Shown piece after piece: positions 1-11,813 of a stretch of DNA of 64,000 bases. The translations under genes and the position numbers were made by a program. The notes under the pieces are model-generated. The model did no database searches, was not told where the DNA came from, and saw only the letters and a program-made list of their open reading frames with translations. Source of the stretch: Archegozetes longisetosus (lineage: Eukaryota > Arthropoda > Arachnida > Sarcoptiformes > Trhypochthoniidae); NCBI GenBank assembly GCA_018873245.2, contig JAEMBT020000004.1, positions 11,726,418-11,790,417 on the forward strand, given 5' to 3'. Positions within the stretch are counted from its first letter, which is position 1. Each line of letters begins with the position of its first letter.

Positions 1-306
1 TCTTCAAAATACGACACACATGTGGTTGTGATACACCGAATCTGAGGGCCTGTTTTGATTGCGAGACACCAGTCTTTCCATCGAATGCTTTTATTAAGGC
101 TTTAGTCTTTTCTTTAGTCATTTTTACCGCTGGTCGACCCGATCCGACTGCTCTTTTCATTGATAATCCGTTCTCTGATCTTCGAATGATATCATAAATA
201 GTGGACCTCTTGATTCCCATACGAAGAAAATGTTTTACAGTAAACTGTTTTCCTTTTGATTTGTGTTCTTCATAAAAGTTTCCAATTATTAAACGCCTTC
301 TTGTTT
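1..306 (-). mobile_element. Tc1/mariner-superfamily transposase, N-terminal part, cut by window edge
   Basis: Reading leftwards from about 306, one frame gives a helix-turn-helix transposase N-terminus with the pieces RRRLIIGNFYEEHKSKG, VKHFLRMGIKRSTIYDIIRR, an AT-hook-like GSGRP linker, and a second HTH around FGVSQPHVCRIL. Two HTH units joined by a GRP-type linker are typical of Tc1/mariner (IS630-related) transposases. The frame continues past the left edge, so the catalytic DDE/D domain is not visible. A stop codon lies in frame just upstream of RRRL, where the usual N-terminus would be, so this copy is probably inactive or starts further in. No terminal inverted repeat could be defined on the right side (307-545). 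Confidence 0.75.
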
Positions 307-541
307 AAGCGCTTTCATAGCTCAAGACATATACTTATTCAATAAAACTCTTATGGTATTCGGTTCTATGGTATTAAGACTTTCGAACAATTCTTTGCTC
401 GCTGTTGTGAGCGCGCCTCCATCCGACTAATAAATTACTCAATTAATTCCGGATTTTTAGTTATATCTCTATATTTTATAATATAAAATTTGTAACGGGG
501 TTCAACACGTTATGAAATCCATGCATCTATGCTAAATAAAG

Positions 542-570
542 TTTATTATTATTATTATTATTATTATTAT
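542..570. repeat. (ATT)n microsatellite
   Basis: About nine uninterrupted TTA/ATT units lie between the transposase remnant and the MULE fragment. It is a simple repeat with no other content. Confidence 0.9.
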
Positions 571-615
571 AGTATACAATATGTCATATTCTTATAACTT
601 ATGTCATGATTCACT

Positions 616-850
616 TGACTATTATGTTAAAACATGGTTTTGTGAAAACGAAGCAATTTTTCACAAAAATATTTGAAACCAATATGAAAACTTAGGTTAT
701 AGGACAAATAATTCAATAGAAGCTTGGAATTTAGCATTTCAAAGAGTTAAAAATTCATACCCGACTTTTTTCTGTTTTTTGGATTGTTTAAAAATTTTAA
801 GTGAAGATAAGATAACTTCTCTATCTGATGGAACCCCAGCAAATTCAAAG
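616..850 (+). mobile_element. MULE (Mutator-like) transposase C-terminal fragment
   Basis: One plus-strand frame reads YYVKTWFC, then NQYENLGYRTNNSIEAWN and LAFQRVKNSYPTFFCFLDCLK. The string RTNN-x-E-x-W-x-x-x-F followed by HP-type and F-x-x-L-K residues is the conserved tail of MULE transposases found widely in arthropods. An in-frame TGA sits just before NQYE, where the family usually has Trp, so the piece is a decayed fragment. Nothing of the catalytic core is seen upstream. The family call rests on the motif only. Confidence 0.5.
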
Positions 851-1136
851 AAGATATACCCAAAATAATGAAAGATTGGATTACCTATGGCTAAGACTAC
901 TCAAACTAAATGCTCAAAACCCAATTTAAAACTTGGAATTTCCCGATAAAGCCTCTCGCTGTGTGAATAAATCGCTTAAAATATGAAAATAACCTAAAGT
1001 GGTTCTCAGCTAAATAAATTCGAAAACTAGTATTTATAATAGTTTAATCGAAAACTATCTAAAATAGAGTTTATTGTATTTACTCTACATATAGTATAAG
1101 GACTCGTCCTTATCTCAAGAACTACTTGAGATAATT

Positions 1137-1430
1137 GATCAAGTGAGGTATCAAAATGCTCAGTTCGATGTCCTGAGTCCAATGATATATCACAATTGGG
1201 GGTGGGGGATCGGGAACCCCTTTAGACCCATTACCCCGGATTCACCCAGCCAGGTTTACCTATTTTCGAGGGGATTAGGTCTCGGTGGCCAGAAGTGGTC
1301 AAGTTCGGGTTGAAAGTACTCAAGTGTGGTATCAAAATGTTCAGCTCGACGAACTGAATGTAATTACATATTACACTTGAAGGTAGGGGGTCGGGATCCC
1401 CTTTAGACCCATTAACCCGGATTTGCCCTT
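1137..1430. repeat. Two direct copies of a ~115-base unit
   Basis: The segment at about 1137-1250 (beginning TCAAGTGAGGTATCAAAATG) recurs at about 1318-1430 (TCAAGTGTGGTATCAAAATG). Each copy ends in a GC-rich core containing CCCCTTTAGACCCATTA. The copies differ at many positions, so the duplication is not recent. The unit shows no coding frame and was not recognised. It abuts the retroelement at 1435 and may be part of that element's flank or a separate repeat family. Confidence 0.6.
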
Positions 1431-1434
1431 GTTA

Positions 1435-3385
1435 TAAGTTATTTTGTTGAACAATAAAACAAACGCACTCCTCAATCGGCAATACTTGAATAATCTCTTT
1501 TATTATTGAAACTTGCAGTTGTATATAAAGTATGCCTTAAAGGGTGAATCTGGTGAACTGGATAGTTAGTAATGAGTGTATTTTACAGTGTGAGATCTGC
1601 ACTAGACTTATGCTGTAAGTTCACACTCATGACATTCTTTAGGGTTTTGAATGAATCTTCCCGAGGGAAATATGGTTCCAACTGACAAACGTGAGTAACT
1701 TCTTCCGGCTTGCATCCATCGACATGTTTAATTGCGTAATTCAGATCAGTTGTTTGTCGTATTACTTTGAAGGGTGCCTCATATTCCGGCGAAAGCTTGT
1801 TGCTGTCTGGACGATTGCCTGGGATTCGCTTCTTTACCAAATCTCCGGGTAGTAATGTTATTGTTGGGTGCTTTGCATCGTAGCGTTCCTTAGATTTGTT
1901 CTTAAAACGGTTGCTCCGAGTTACGGTCAGAATTCGGGTCTCTTCTAGTGTCATATTAGACAAACTTTTTCCCGTTAACAATTGAGATGGTGTAAAACCT
2001 GTGACAGTGTGTATAGTGTTGTTATAATCGTCTATAATCTTAGGCAAAGATGTTGACCACTTAAAGTTCGGTTTGTCCAAAAGGCGAGACGCAAACCTTT
2101 CGCGATTGTATCATTCACTTTTTCATTCAACCCATTTGTTTGTGGATGATATGTAGATGTATAGCTCGGCTCAACGTTGTATTCTCTCAAAAACCTCATG
2201 AAGAGCCGACTTCGGAAGTTAGTCCCGTTGTCAGTCAATAAGCGTTTAGGCGACCCAAAATTATCGAAAACAGGTCTGAGAGCGTCCTTCACTGCTTGAG
2301 TGGTGTTTGATCTGGTGGCTTTAGCCCACACGTATCATGAGTAGTGATCGATGATTACCTGTATATAACGAGCACGTGTGTTTAAAGCAGATGAACCCAT
2401 TAATATTGATCCATAGCCCATAACTCTGAAGGAGACCCTGGAGTAGGCAGTGGTTTAAGTGGGCCATAAGGTGGATGGTTAGGTTTAACTAGTTGGCAGG
2501 CATGACACAACCTAACATAAGTGCGCGTATCCCTCTCCTTCTTCGACCACCAATAGTTCTGTTGGATCTGTAGAAGTGTACGATTACACCCCGGATGACG
2601 GACATCCTCATGATGTGCCTTCAGTATATGAGCTCAGTATATGGTTTTGGTATAACCGCTTTGATTGAACCACTAATATGTATGGATATGATGCCATTAT
2701 TAGGGAACATTTTTTTAGTAGGCTTCAAGTCAAATGCTTGTTGCCATTGAATAATATCTTCGATGATTAATTGCTGAACAGCTATGACAAGTGTGACTTT
2801 ATGAGTCCCTTTATTGATAAAGCTTTCAACCATCGGTGCGCGTGATAAGGCATCCACGTGTCGTAGGTGTTTACTCACGCGGTGTTCAATCTTAAAGTTA
2901 TAATGTGATAACTTGAGAGCCCAACAATAGGGTCGATGCTTTTCTTGTTTGTTATCTAGTAACCACTTAAGTGCCTGATGATCCGTGACAACTGTGAATT
3001 CCGTTTCTTCCAAATAAATTCTGAAGTAATCAATCGATTTGACAACAGCCAAACATTCGAGCTCTGTTGTTGTATAACGAGACTCTGCATCGCTGAGACG
3101 TCTTGAGTAATATCCAACTGGATGTTTATTTTGAAAGAGGATACCTGCGACTCCTACACTACTCGCATCCGTGTGTAGTTCACACTTAAGTTTGGGGTTG
3201 TAGATCGTCGGGACTGGCTCAGAACCGGGCACTTCTTTGATAGCCTTGAAACTTGCGTTCTGTTCTTGCCCCCATTTGAATGGCATATCTTTGCGTAACA
3301 ATTGAGTGATGGGTGCTGCCAGAGCTACATAGTTGTAGATAAATCGGCGCATATAACCCGCGAGTCCAAGGAACTATCTCCAAGG
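1435..3385 (-). mobile_element. Broken Ty3/gypsy LTR retrotransposon (fossil)
   Basis: This minus-strand pol remnant reads, from right to left, the end of reverse transcriptase (GYMRRFIYNY near 3370), gypsy-type RNase H (HTDASSVGVAGIL, TDHQALKWLL, HVDALSRAP), an integrase zinc-finger region, the integrase core (LLTDNGTNFRS) and the integrase C-terminal domain ending near 1583. The left flank at about 1435-1585 is AT-rich with a poly-A-signal-like stretch and could be what is left of a short 3' LTR, but no second LTR is present. The gag and protease region and most of RT are missing at the right, where the duplicated ACSF2 upstream segment begins. It is broken, with coding surviving in about three separated blocks. 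The age is moderate. Confidence 0.85.
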
Positions 3386-3579
3386 AAAATTGGTCTTATG
3401 CCCTTTTAGAAAAATATTTTATTTGTGCAATTGTTTGAGACAAGTTTTCAAATGTGCTTTACTTTGATTTAAGAGAGTTTTTAAGTAGATATGCAATATT
3501 ACTTCTCTAATTTATTCGAAAACACTTAAATACAGTTTCAAACCTTTTGTGAGAAGTTTTTCTCAGTCAAGACCTACTA

Positions 3580-3787
3580 TGCCTGAAACAAATGTTTGAA
3601 AAAATAGAGATATATACTTTCGTGTAAAGCATTAATGCAATTAGTCGACTGTACCTGCATAGTATTGACTCATTCAAAATTATTAAAACTCGAGTGTTTT
3701 TAGGGCTATTGTACAGTCTACATATGCTATTATTAATGCTATATATGAAAGTATATATTTTATCTTTTTCAGAATTTGTTTCAGGCA
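3580..3787. mobile_element. MITE with ~55-base terminal inverted repeats
   Basis: The 208-base insert begins TGCCTGAAACAAAT and ends with its inverse. The arms stay complementary, with a few mismatches, for about 55 bases. The corresponding place in the copy-3 upstream region (near 15700) lacks it, giving an empty-site comparison. A clean target-site duplication could not be read; a short ACT repeat flanks it. It has no coding capacity, so this is a non-autonomous DNA transposon. Confidence 0.8.
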
Positions 3788-3972
3788 TGAGACTCTTTAG
3801 TTTTGCAAACTCTTTAGGGGGCTATTGCCCCCTAGCTTCACGCTAGCTACGGCTTTAAATTTCCACTTAATCTTGTTAAGAGCATACTTGAGATTACATG
3901 TAGATTATCATTTATTAAGTCATCAGTTTAAAGTGTTTATCTTTCGTAAAAAGATTGAGTCTTGGTGCAAAC

Positions 3973-4864
3973 TAGAGAAGAGAATTCTCCAAATTTTTGC
4001 TTTCATTCCCATCCAAATCCCATCCAAAGTTTAAAATTTATTTCCACTCCCATCCCATTCCCATTTCCAGTGGAAATTTTTCACTGCTATTACATCTACA
4101 GTCGAGGAAAATATCAATGAGACTGCTAAGGGTTGAATAACTTTTGAATGGATAAACCGATTTTCAAAATTTTTCGGGAAAATAAACTAGAATGAATGTG
4201 ATTTCCAAATCTTTAAACAAAATTTATTAATTTCAACAAATTAAAATGTTATAAGCATTTGTATTCAAAGGGTTAAATTTTCAAGTATTCAATACATTAA
4301 AATTATTAAGTACTAATAGGCTTGATCGGTTAAGGCTGCCGGCGGGGGCCATACAAAATATTAATTTATTCTCATTTTCATTTATATTCATTCTATATTT
4401 TTAAAATAAACATTACTTGCGATAAGAATATTTATTAATATTAAACTTTTATTACTTATCGGCTGGAAAACTAACACTTTCTATTGATTTATCATAACTT
4501 TTTTATCTAGTTGATTTTAGAAAATTAGTTTATACTTTTGGAAATTAAATTTATTCTAGTTTATTTTGCCGAAAAAATTTTGAAAATCGGTATATCCATT
4601 TAAGTCATTCAACTTTTACAAGTCTCATTAATATTTTCCTCGACTGTATATACTATTATAACTATTGATCTATAGTTGTTAATTTTCAGAAGCCAAATAA
4701 AAGAAAATATCTGTAAATAAATTTTTTTACCTTGGATAAAGAATGTTTAAAATTTTAGAAATCCCATTCAACTTCCATCTAATTAAAAATCTATTCCATT
4801 CCCATCCAATTACCATTACGATTCTCATAAGATGGTATTGGGATTTATATTCTCACCTCTAGTT
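3973..4864. mobile_element. Foldback-type non-autonomous element
   Basis: This 892-base insertion is absent from the homologous position before ACSF2 copy 3 (near 15860). It is flanked by a 5-base direct repeat CAAAC (3968-3972 and 4865-4869). Its ends are short inverted repeats (TAGAG...CTCTA). Inside lie long inverted arms at about 4099-4210 and 4540-4647, beginning GTCGAGGAAAATAT and its complement, around an AT-rich centre. The outer parts contain several ATTCCCATCC-type units. No transposase is encoded. The empty-site comparison makes the insertion boundaries fairly secure. Confidence 0.75.
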
Positions 4865-4964
4865 CAAACGCCACTGTATACATTTTAAATGAGATGAGCT
4901 TAATATAAAATAAACCATTTTTCATTCACTGAGTATTCAATGGTAAAAGTTTAACTTTAAAAAT

Positions 4965-7808
4965 ATGAATTTGATTAAATACTTAAGAAAAATAGTTGTA
5001 ACGAATGCACGTTACTATCACAGCTATGTTTTCGGTAAATCAAACGAATCACTGGTTCCTCTTATATTGTCAGATATAATCGAAAGAAATGCCATCGAAT
5101 GTCCTCAAAGTATAGCTTGCATTTCAAGGCATCAAAACATCACTAAATCATACGCACAATTGAGTAAAGATGTGAGTACTTCTCGAATATTGTAGTGTTT
5201 ACTCAAATATTGAACGATTCGATCATTTGTATTGAAGGTGAATAAATTAACAAAAGTTTTGAAAGAGTTGGGCTGCCAAAAAGGGACTCGAGTTGGTATT
5301 TGGGCTCATAATCGCTATGAATGGATAGTTACACAGTTCGCAACTGCAAAATTAGGCTCTATTTTGGTTAATCAAAGCAATCTATTTAAAACTTCTAAAT
5401 TCAATACAAACTGAAATAAATAAAACACTTTTGCCCATTAGGTCAATGTTAATCCTGGTTATAAAATGAATGAATTAAAATATTGTCTGGATTTGGTCGG
5501 ATGTCATACTTTAATCTCAAGTCAACGCATCAAAACGTCGAACTATTATGAAATTTTACAAAATCTTATGCCATCGCTTTCCAGTTGTACTTCTACTAAA
5601 AATATAGAGACAGAACAGTAAGAGAAACATCTTTAGTTTTCATTTGATTGACATGTTTTTGATTTATAGAGTAAGTTCGTTGAGAAATATCGTGATGTTA
5701 TCTCATCCCGAAGAACCTGCACCTGAAAATTTTGTGAGGTTTAATGAATTGATGAATAACGTTAGCGATGAAGACATTGAAGTAAACGACATTTATTTCG
5801 ACGATGCGGTTAACATACAATTCACTTCTGTAAAAATGATTGTCTTTATGGCAATTAATGAGTCGAATAAAACTGATATGAATGAAGTGCAAACCTAATA
5901 TATACCATTTATTTGTTGACTATAAATCAAGTGAATAAACATTTCATTTCAGTTTTATACACTTATTAAGCTAAACAATTGGTTCAATTATGATTTAATG
6001 AATCATTTAATGACTGCAACTATTTTAAGGGAACAACTGGTAACCCAAAAGGTGCGACTTTAAGTCATCACAATTTAATTAACAACTCAAGGCTTATGTC
6101 AAAGGGGTTTATGGAACAAATAGAAACAGTTAAACCAGTCATCTGTTGTCAAGTTCCTCTCTATCACGCATTTGGTTGTGTTGGCGGATCCATCGTCAGT
6201 GCTATCACAAAAGGAACTATTGTTTTTCCTTCAGAAATATTTAATCCAAAAGAGTCATTGGAAGCGATTCAAGAGTTCAAGTATAATAATCAAACAACTG
6301 AAGAATTTATAGAAAACAATGATTACATTGTTGTTTTAGATGCAACTTTCTTTATGGCACCCCAACAATGATGGTGGACTTACTCAATACACCGATACCT
6401 ATATCTAAATATGATACAAGTCACATAATAAGAGGTTTGTTGAAATTAGATGTTACGAATGCAACTTATGTCAAACTATGTCTATTATATATAAGGAGTA
6501 ACGGGAGGTTCGATTTGTCCACCGGAATTAATGAGATCTTTGTATAAAGCGATTCCTACACTGAAACATATTTTTGTAATAAATGACTTTATATAAATTG
6601 CGTCTTATATAGAATTTTAAGCTTTAGTCATTTGAGTGACTAAAAAACATTTTGCCAGAATCAGTTAGATTTGCCCGAGCATTGCTGCAGATTGCACTTA
6701 TTTGCAGCTTACAATAATTATATTTAATTTTATAAGTACAGTAAACCAGGTTTGATCAAAGTCCATATGAGAGCGATCTGCAACAAGAGTGGGCAAAACC
6801 AAATTTTCAGTTAGATTTCTATAATGTATCACTGATTAAGTATAACTTATTGCTTGAAAATGCAAGCATGAGCTCAGAGTGCTCAATCAATTCAAATTTA
6901 AATTAAATAGGATTCGAATTCAATTCATATCGAAATCTTGCTCAACAGAACGTTTATGGAAGCACTGAACTGAGTCCAGCAGTCACTATGACTTCGATTT
7001 ATGATTCTGAAGACAAACGATTTGAAACTGTTGGCAAAGCAATAGATCACACTGAAATCAAAATAGTCGACCACAAAACAGGCAAATTGGTGCCCATCGG
7101 ACAACCAGGAGAAATATTCGCGAGAGGGTATTGTTCTTTTCTGGGCTATTGGAATCAAGAGGACAAAACTAAAGAAGTCATGGATAACACGCGTTGGTAC
7201 AGAACGGGGTGAGCATTCAATCTTCTAATCGCTGTTTTTCACAGATTAATAAATTAAGTATTCAATTAAGTGATATCGGGACTATGGATGAGCATGGATA
7301 TATTCGAATACTTTCCAGAATTAAAGAAATGATAATCAGAGGAGGAGAAAACATATTTCCCCGAGAAGTAGAAGAGTTCATTCTATCAAATCCAGACGTG
7401 GCTGATGTTCACGTATGTCTTTTAGTGACTGTCACTCGTTGGCACACAGCTTATGATTTATGATCATTGTTATTGAATGACAGGTCGTTGGAGTTCCTGA
7501 CCATAGAATGGGAGAAGAAATGTGTGCTTTCATTAGACTAAAATCGAACCAAACTAAAGTCACAGAAAACGATATTAAAACTTTTTTCAAGGATAAGGTA
7601 AGAAAAATTTATAAAATCAGAAACTTTATATGTGATTACATGATTACAGATGAGCCACTTCAAAATTCCACGATATATCGAGTTTGTGGACGATTATCCG
7701 CGAACAGTAACCGGAAAAGTACAAAAATTTATTCTGAAAGATATAGCCACCAAAAAATATGGAATACGGGAACATTTTTTCTTCAAGTCAATAAGACTAC
7801 AATTTTAA
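4965..7808 (+). CDS. ACSF2: Medium-chain acyl-CoA synthetase ACSF2-like, copy 1
   Basis: It activates medium-chain fatty acids to acyl-CoA through an acyl-AMP intermediate, probably in mitochondria. Eleven exons can be joined in frame: 4965-5171, 5238-5366, 5442-5617, 5670-5829, 6030-6280, 6340-6434, 6496-6575, 6949-7208, 7271-7412, 7484-7597 and 7650-7808, giving 590 residues (human ACSF2 is about 615). The N-terminus is basic and amphipathic, fitting a mitochondrial presequence. The AMP-binding P-loop [18 protein letters not shown] starts near residue 222, YGSTE lies near 369, WYRTGD near 449-454, [14 protein letters not shown] follows, and the catalytic Lys of RTVTGK is near 561. No disruption was seen. 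It is convergent with the prolyl oligopeptidase gene, 265 bases stop to stop. Copy 3 is nearly identical but has a different C-terminus. Confidence 0.9.
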
Positions 7809-8073
7809 GCTTTGAATGCAAACAATTACAAGTTTTATGAAAAAAATATATCAGAACAAATCAATTTTATTCTTAATTTGAAATCTTTTAATTAGAATGA
7901 AAGTAATTAGAATAAAATAATTTTAGGCAAAAATATTGTTTTAAAATTATTCTTCTCACGATTCGCCTCTAAATTTCGTAGTTAAAATTTGCTGTAAAAG
8001 TCAAGCAGTGACTTAAGGAATACAAAAATAGATTGTCAAAATTTATTCAAATAAATTTAAAACATCTCCAAAA

Positions 8074-11000
8074 TTAATCGTAATAATTGAGTTCGAGCGC
8101 ATTAATAATGAAACAATATATGTCAGTCATTTCATCGATCTTAAGAAAGAAATTCAGGAAAATATATTCATAACTTTATCAAATATTGAAATAATATTGA
8201 TACAAACCATTTTAATGGTTGGTTTTCCTTCCCCATGACCTGCCTTAGTGTCAACTCTAATCATCAGAGGTACACTATTATTAGTTTCTCCCAATTTGTG
8301 CTGAAGTTCAGCAATAAATTTCAACGAGTGCAAGGGAACAACTCTGTCGTCATGATCGCCTATTATATTGAGTTGATAGACTGTCAATAAATTAAGATTT
8401 GAAATAGACTAATCACCTGTTAGTAGAAGTGTTGCTGGATAACGATCCGACGTGTTTGGAATATTATGTAGAGGAGAAAATCTATTTTTGAAGAATAGGT
8501 TTCAAATAAAATCCGTTTGCGATCAGAGTTCTATCATATCAATAGACATACATGTAGACATTTTTGAAGTGTTCTTCTTCATCAGGATTTCCATAATCTG
8601 AACACCAAGCCTGACCTATTGTGAACTTATGGAACCGTAACATATCCATTACTCTATCAGTTGATGAAAAAACAATCAATTAATCCAACAAAAGTAATCG
8701 CTACTAATACTTACCCAACATGACAGATAACGCATCCGAAAAGATCTGGTCTTTGATTAGCACAGGCGCCAACTAATAGTCCTCCGTTAGAACCGCCTTG
8801 AATTATAAGTCTATTCAAAGGTACAACTCAATTAATTGGTTTGTAAAATAATTTTAAAATCGTATCAACTACTTTTCACGACTAGTGTAACGATTATCGA
8901 TCAGATATTGTGCGGCCGCTTGAAAATCGTCAAAAACATTTTGCTTATTAAACAGTTTTCCTGAGTCGTGCCATTTCTCTCCATATTCACCACCACCTGT
9001 AATAACAATAATATATTTCTTCATTAGTTGCTTACTTCTGAATGCTGACTATTCAAGCCTACCTCTAATGTTGGCCAAAGCGAATATTCCGTTCAAGTTT
9101 TTCATTAAGAGTACCCGTTGATTACTGAATGATGGCTGAATACTAATATTGAAACCTCCATAACCGTACAATAAGCATACATTGTCACCATTAAGATCAA
9201 TACCCTATTATCGTAAAAATATTCATAGGATCGATTGCAATTGGGTGAAAACTTGTCAAAATTGATTTACTTAAAAACTTGACTCACTTTGTTGTGTACA
9301 ACGAATAGTGGAATATTTGTTCCATCTTTGCTTTGGTAAAAGGCTTGTTTCGTTACATAAAGAGATGGATCAAAGTTTTGAACTTTGATTTCTTTGAAGA
9401 TTTTCGGTTCATTCACAAAGTCGTAGTGATAGATAATTCCAGGTGTTAAGAATGATGTGAAATAATAGAATATTTCGCTTTGATTTCGTTCTCCTGAGAA
9501 TTCAGTGATTGAACCAATCGGAAAATCTAATTTACGAATGAGTGACGCATCCGATAGTCTTCTAAGTTCGATCACATTAACCACATCTCGTATATAACAC
9601 GCAACCAACACGTCACTGTTGACACAATCACACCAATCGAGTACATCATTCGGGTGTTCTGCGATCAAATCGACCCAATTTTCCTGTCAATCAAATTTAC
9701 ACCTACACATATTGACAGAAACAATTTGTTATCAAGAATACCTTTGCTGGTGATTTAAGATCAATCTTAACCAGTCGAAAGTTTGAGGCATCTTTGTTGG
9801 TGCGAACATAACAAATGTTTTCATCATTAGTCACATATTCATATTCCGCATTAAACTCTTCTACAACCGGCAATAAAGCTAGTTCAGATTCAATTGGTTC
9901 GCCATTGAGTGGCACGTAATACCAGAGACAGTTCTGACAGCTTTCACTTATGTAAACGTGAAGATATTTTCCACAATCACTCACAACAGAACCACTGGTT
10001 AAATATCAAAATATTAATAATGAATTAGTCAAGTCAATGTTTTGAATGCTCACAATCTCCAGTTAGGCTTATCCTTGAAGTGAACAACAAGTATGTCTTC
10101 ACTTTGATCAGTGTTAAGCTTATGGTAATAAAGCTTTTGATGAGTGTTTGGTACTGTTTCGGTTCCATCACTCTTCTGGTCGTGATCAGGATAGTACTGA
10201 AAAATGAATTGTTGCATAGTTTTAATAAACAAATATCCATTAATTGCCAACGTTCAAACGTTTACCGCATAAAAAAATCCCTTGTTGTCGTGAGTCCAGG
10301 CAATTGATGTGAACTTCGCTTTAGTTAACGTTTCGCTACAATCTTGACCGGTATTCACGTTTCGGATTTTGATGCGAACCCAATCAGATCCTGAATCACT
10401 TAAGCCATAAGCAAACCATTGACCATCTTCTGAAAACGAGATCACACTGAGGGAAGTGGTTCCATCTTCACTCAACTCATTGGGATCGAGAAATACTCTC
10501 GGCTTAGCGTCAAGAGATTCGAGTATATATAAAACATACTGATTTTGAAGACCTGTATTCATGTAATAGAAGTAATTGGAGCCCCATTTGAATGGACAGC
10601 CAAATCGCGGATAATCCCATAACTCAGTTAATCTTTGACCAAACAAATAAAAAAATAAGTACCCAATAATAGTCTAAAAACTAAATTTGTTGAACCTTTC
10701 TTTGATTTTATTGCGATAAACACACGACTCGATATAAGGCATTGTTATGTCATTTTGAGATTCAATAAATTTTCTGGTTTCATCGCCATCAGAGTCTTCT
10801 AGCCAACGATACGGATCTTTCACCTGAGTTTAAATGATTTGATTGTTTCAAATGGATTTTTAATCAAATTACTATCAATAACAATGAGTCATTTTTAAAA
10901 TACTTTGTGAACGTTTTTAAGACTAAATCTTATACATTAAAGTCATGCAAATGATTAACAATAATTAATATTGAATATAGACATTTAAATCAAGTAACAA

Positions 11001-11090
11001 TTCGAATCAATTGTAAAATAAGACCTCGATTCCATGAATGACTTCTTTGAAATCATCTCTTCTGACTTTCGGGTACGAAAATTGATTCAT
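8074..11090 (-). CDS. PREP: Prolyl oligopeptidase (prolyl endopeptidase), copy 1
   Basis: This cytosolic serine peptidase of family S9A cleaves short proline-containing peptides. Thirteen exons join in frame: 11090-11025, 10823-10696, 10632-10266, 10196-10054, 9994-9742, 9683-9288, 9204-9063, 8996-8873, 8810-8715, 8653-8552, 8481-8417, 8359-8208 and 8139-8074. The product is 699 residues (human 710). The first half is the beta-propeller (YNTGLQNQ-type and [15 protein letters not shown] segments). The second half is the alpha/beta hydrolase, with the nucleophile Ser547 in GGSNGG, Asp632 in DHDDRVVP and His669 in AGHG. The start MNQFSYPKV aligns with the usual N-terminus. The residue two after the catalytic His is Glu (AGHGEGKP) here but Ala in copy 2. 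The exon 1 donor (GTCTTA) is weak, but both copies share it. Confidence 0.92.
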
Positions 11091-11705
11091 CTTGCGACCA
11101 CTTGCAACACAATAATTAATGAGGTTTTTCTTTAAATAACTTGATGACAGAATCTGTTTATATTGAATAATTGATTATTCACTAGTGTTTAGATAAGTGG
11201 GCTAATATTTCACGTGAAATGTAACTTAGTTAACTATAAATTAAATTAAAAATAAGATAATATTTAGTTAATGCAAACCTTTGATAAATTCTTGAATAAC
11301 ATTTGAATTGTCAAAAATAACGTCGTAAATAAACAAACCACTTTTGTGTTTGAGCACTGAATAAATAGACCCTGACAAACGACTGTAATGAACGTTACTA
11401 TGGTTTGCCCCTTGATCTATCTTAGATATTACTCGTCCAAAAAGAAGATGCACAAACACCTCTAGAGTTAGAGGTCTTAACAGATAATGAAACTTACACA
11501 AAACTTTTTAACCAATCAAAAAGCACTTTAACATAAACAGAACACTTAATTAATTACATAACTTTATACTGTGATAAAATTGATTTAATTGTGGTTAAAT
11601 TATAAAAATTTGTGGTAAAAACAATATAAAATGTGAAAAAGGGGCTTATATTGCGTCTCAACAGAAAAGAGTCGTAATTAAAAAATATAATGATTTGATT
11701 AAAGT
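11091..11705. other. 5' flank of prolyl oligopeptidase copy 1
   Basis: 11091 to about 11428 closely matches 22787-23126 upstream of copy 2, so this is the promoter side of the duplicated gene. Similarity stops at about 11428, which marks the right edge of the duplication unit. 11429-11705 is AT-rich with nothing recognised. An open minus-strand frame at 11268-11501 has no family features and is not called as a gene. Confidence 0.5.
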
Positions 11706-11813
11706 ATTATCAAAGATGAGGAAACGGGACGTAATTGATAATATTACGATAATATCATCATACATAAATTTATAATATTATCAATTACGTCCCGTTTCCT
11801 CATCTTTGATAAT
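11706..11813. repeat. Perfect 41-base palindrome arms at the ACSF2 copy 2 junction
   Basis: 11706-11746 is the exact reverse complement of 11773-11813, around a 26-base loop. The right arm ends at the base where similarity to ACSF2 exon 4 begins. The arms contain GGGACGTAATTGATAATATT. This is either a small foldback element or the trace of a template switch made when the 5' part of copy 2 was lost. Confidence 0.9.

Larger units (their letters stand above)
3386..4964 (+). promoter_or_regulatory. Upstream region of ACSF2 copy 1, split by two insertions
   Basis: 3386-3579, 3789-3972 and 4865-4964 match 15511-15961, the region in front of ACSF2 copy 3, so this is the shared 5' flank of the duplicated gene. 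Two mobile elements (3580-3787 and 3973-4864) have inserted only in this copy, pushing the proximal 100 bases away from the distal part. A short GC-rich hairpin, GGGGGCTATTGCCCCC, followed by a GCTAGCTACGGC stretch (about 3817-3852), resembles the ends of hAT transposons. No convincing TATA box or initiator was identified. Confidence 0.55.

Noticed and set aside
3567-3788. Open minus-strand frame across the MITE
   Set aside because: It is an accident of the inverted-repeat element and has no protein family features.
11268-11501. 77-codon minus-strand frame upstream of PREP copy 1
   Set aside because: The homologous flank of copy 2 does not preserve it, and it has no recognisable domain.
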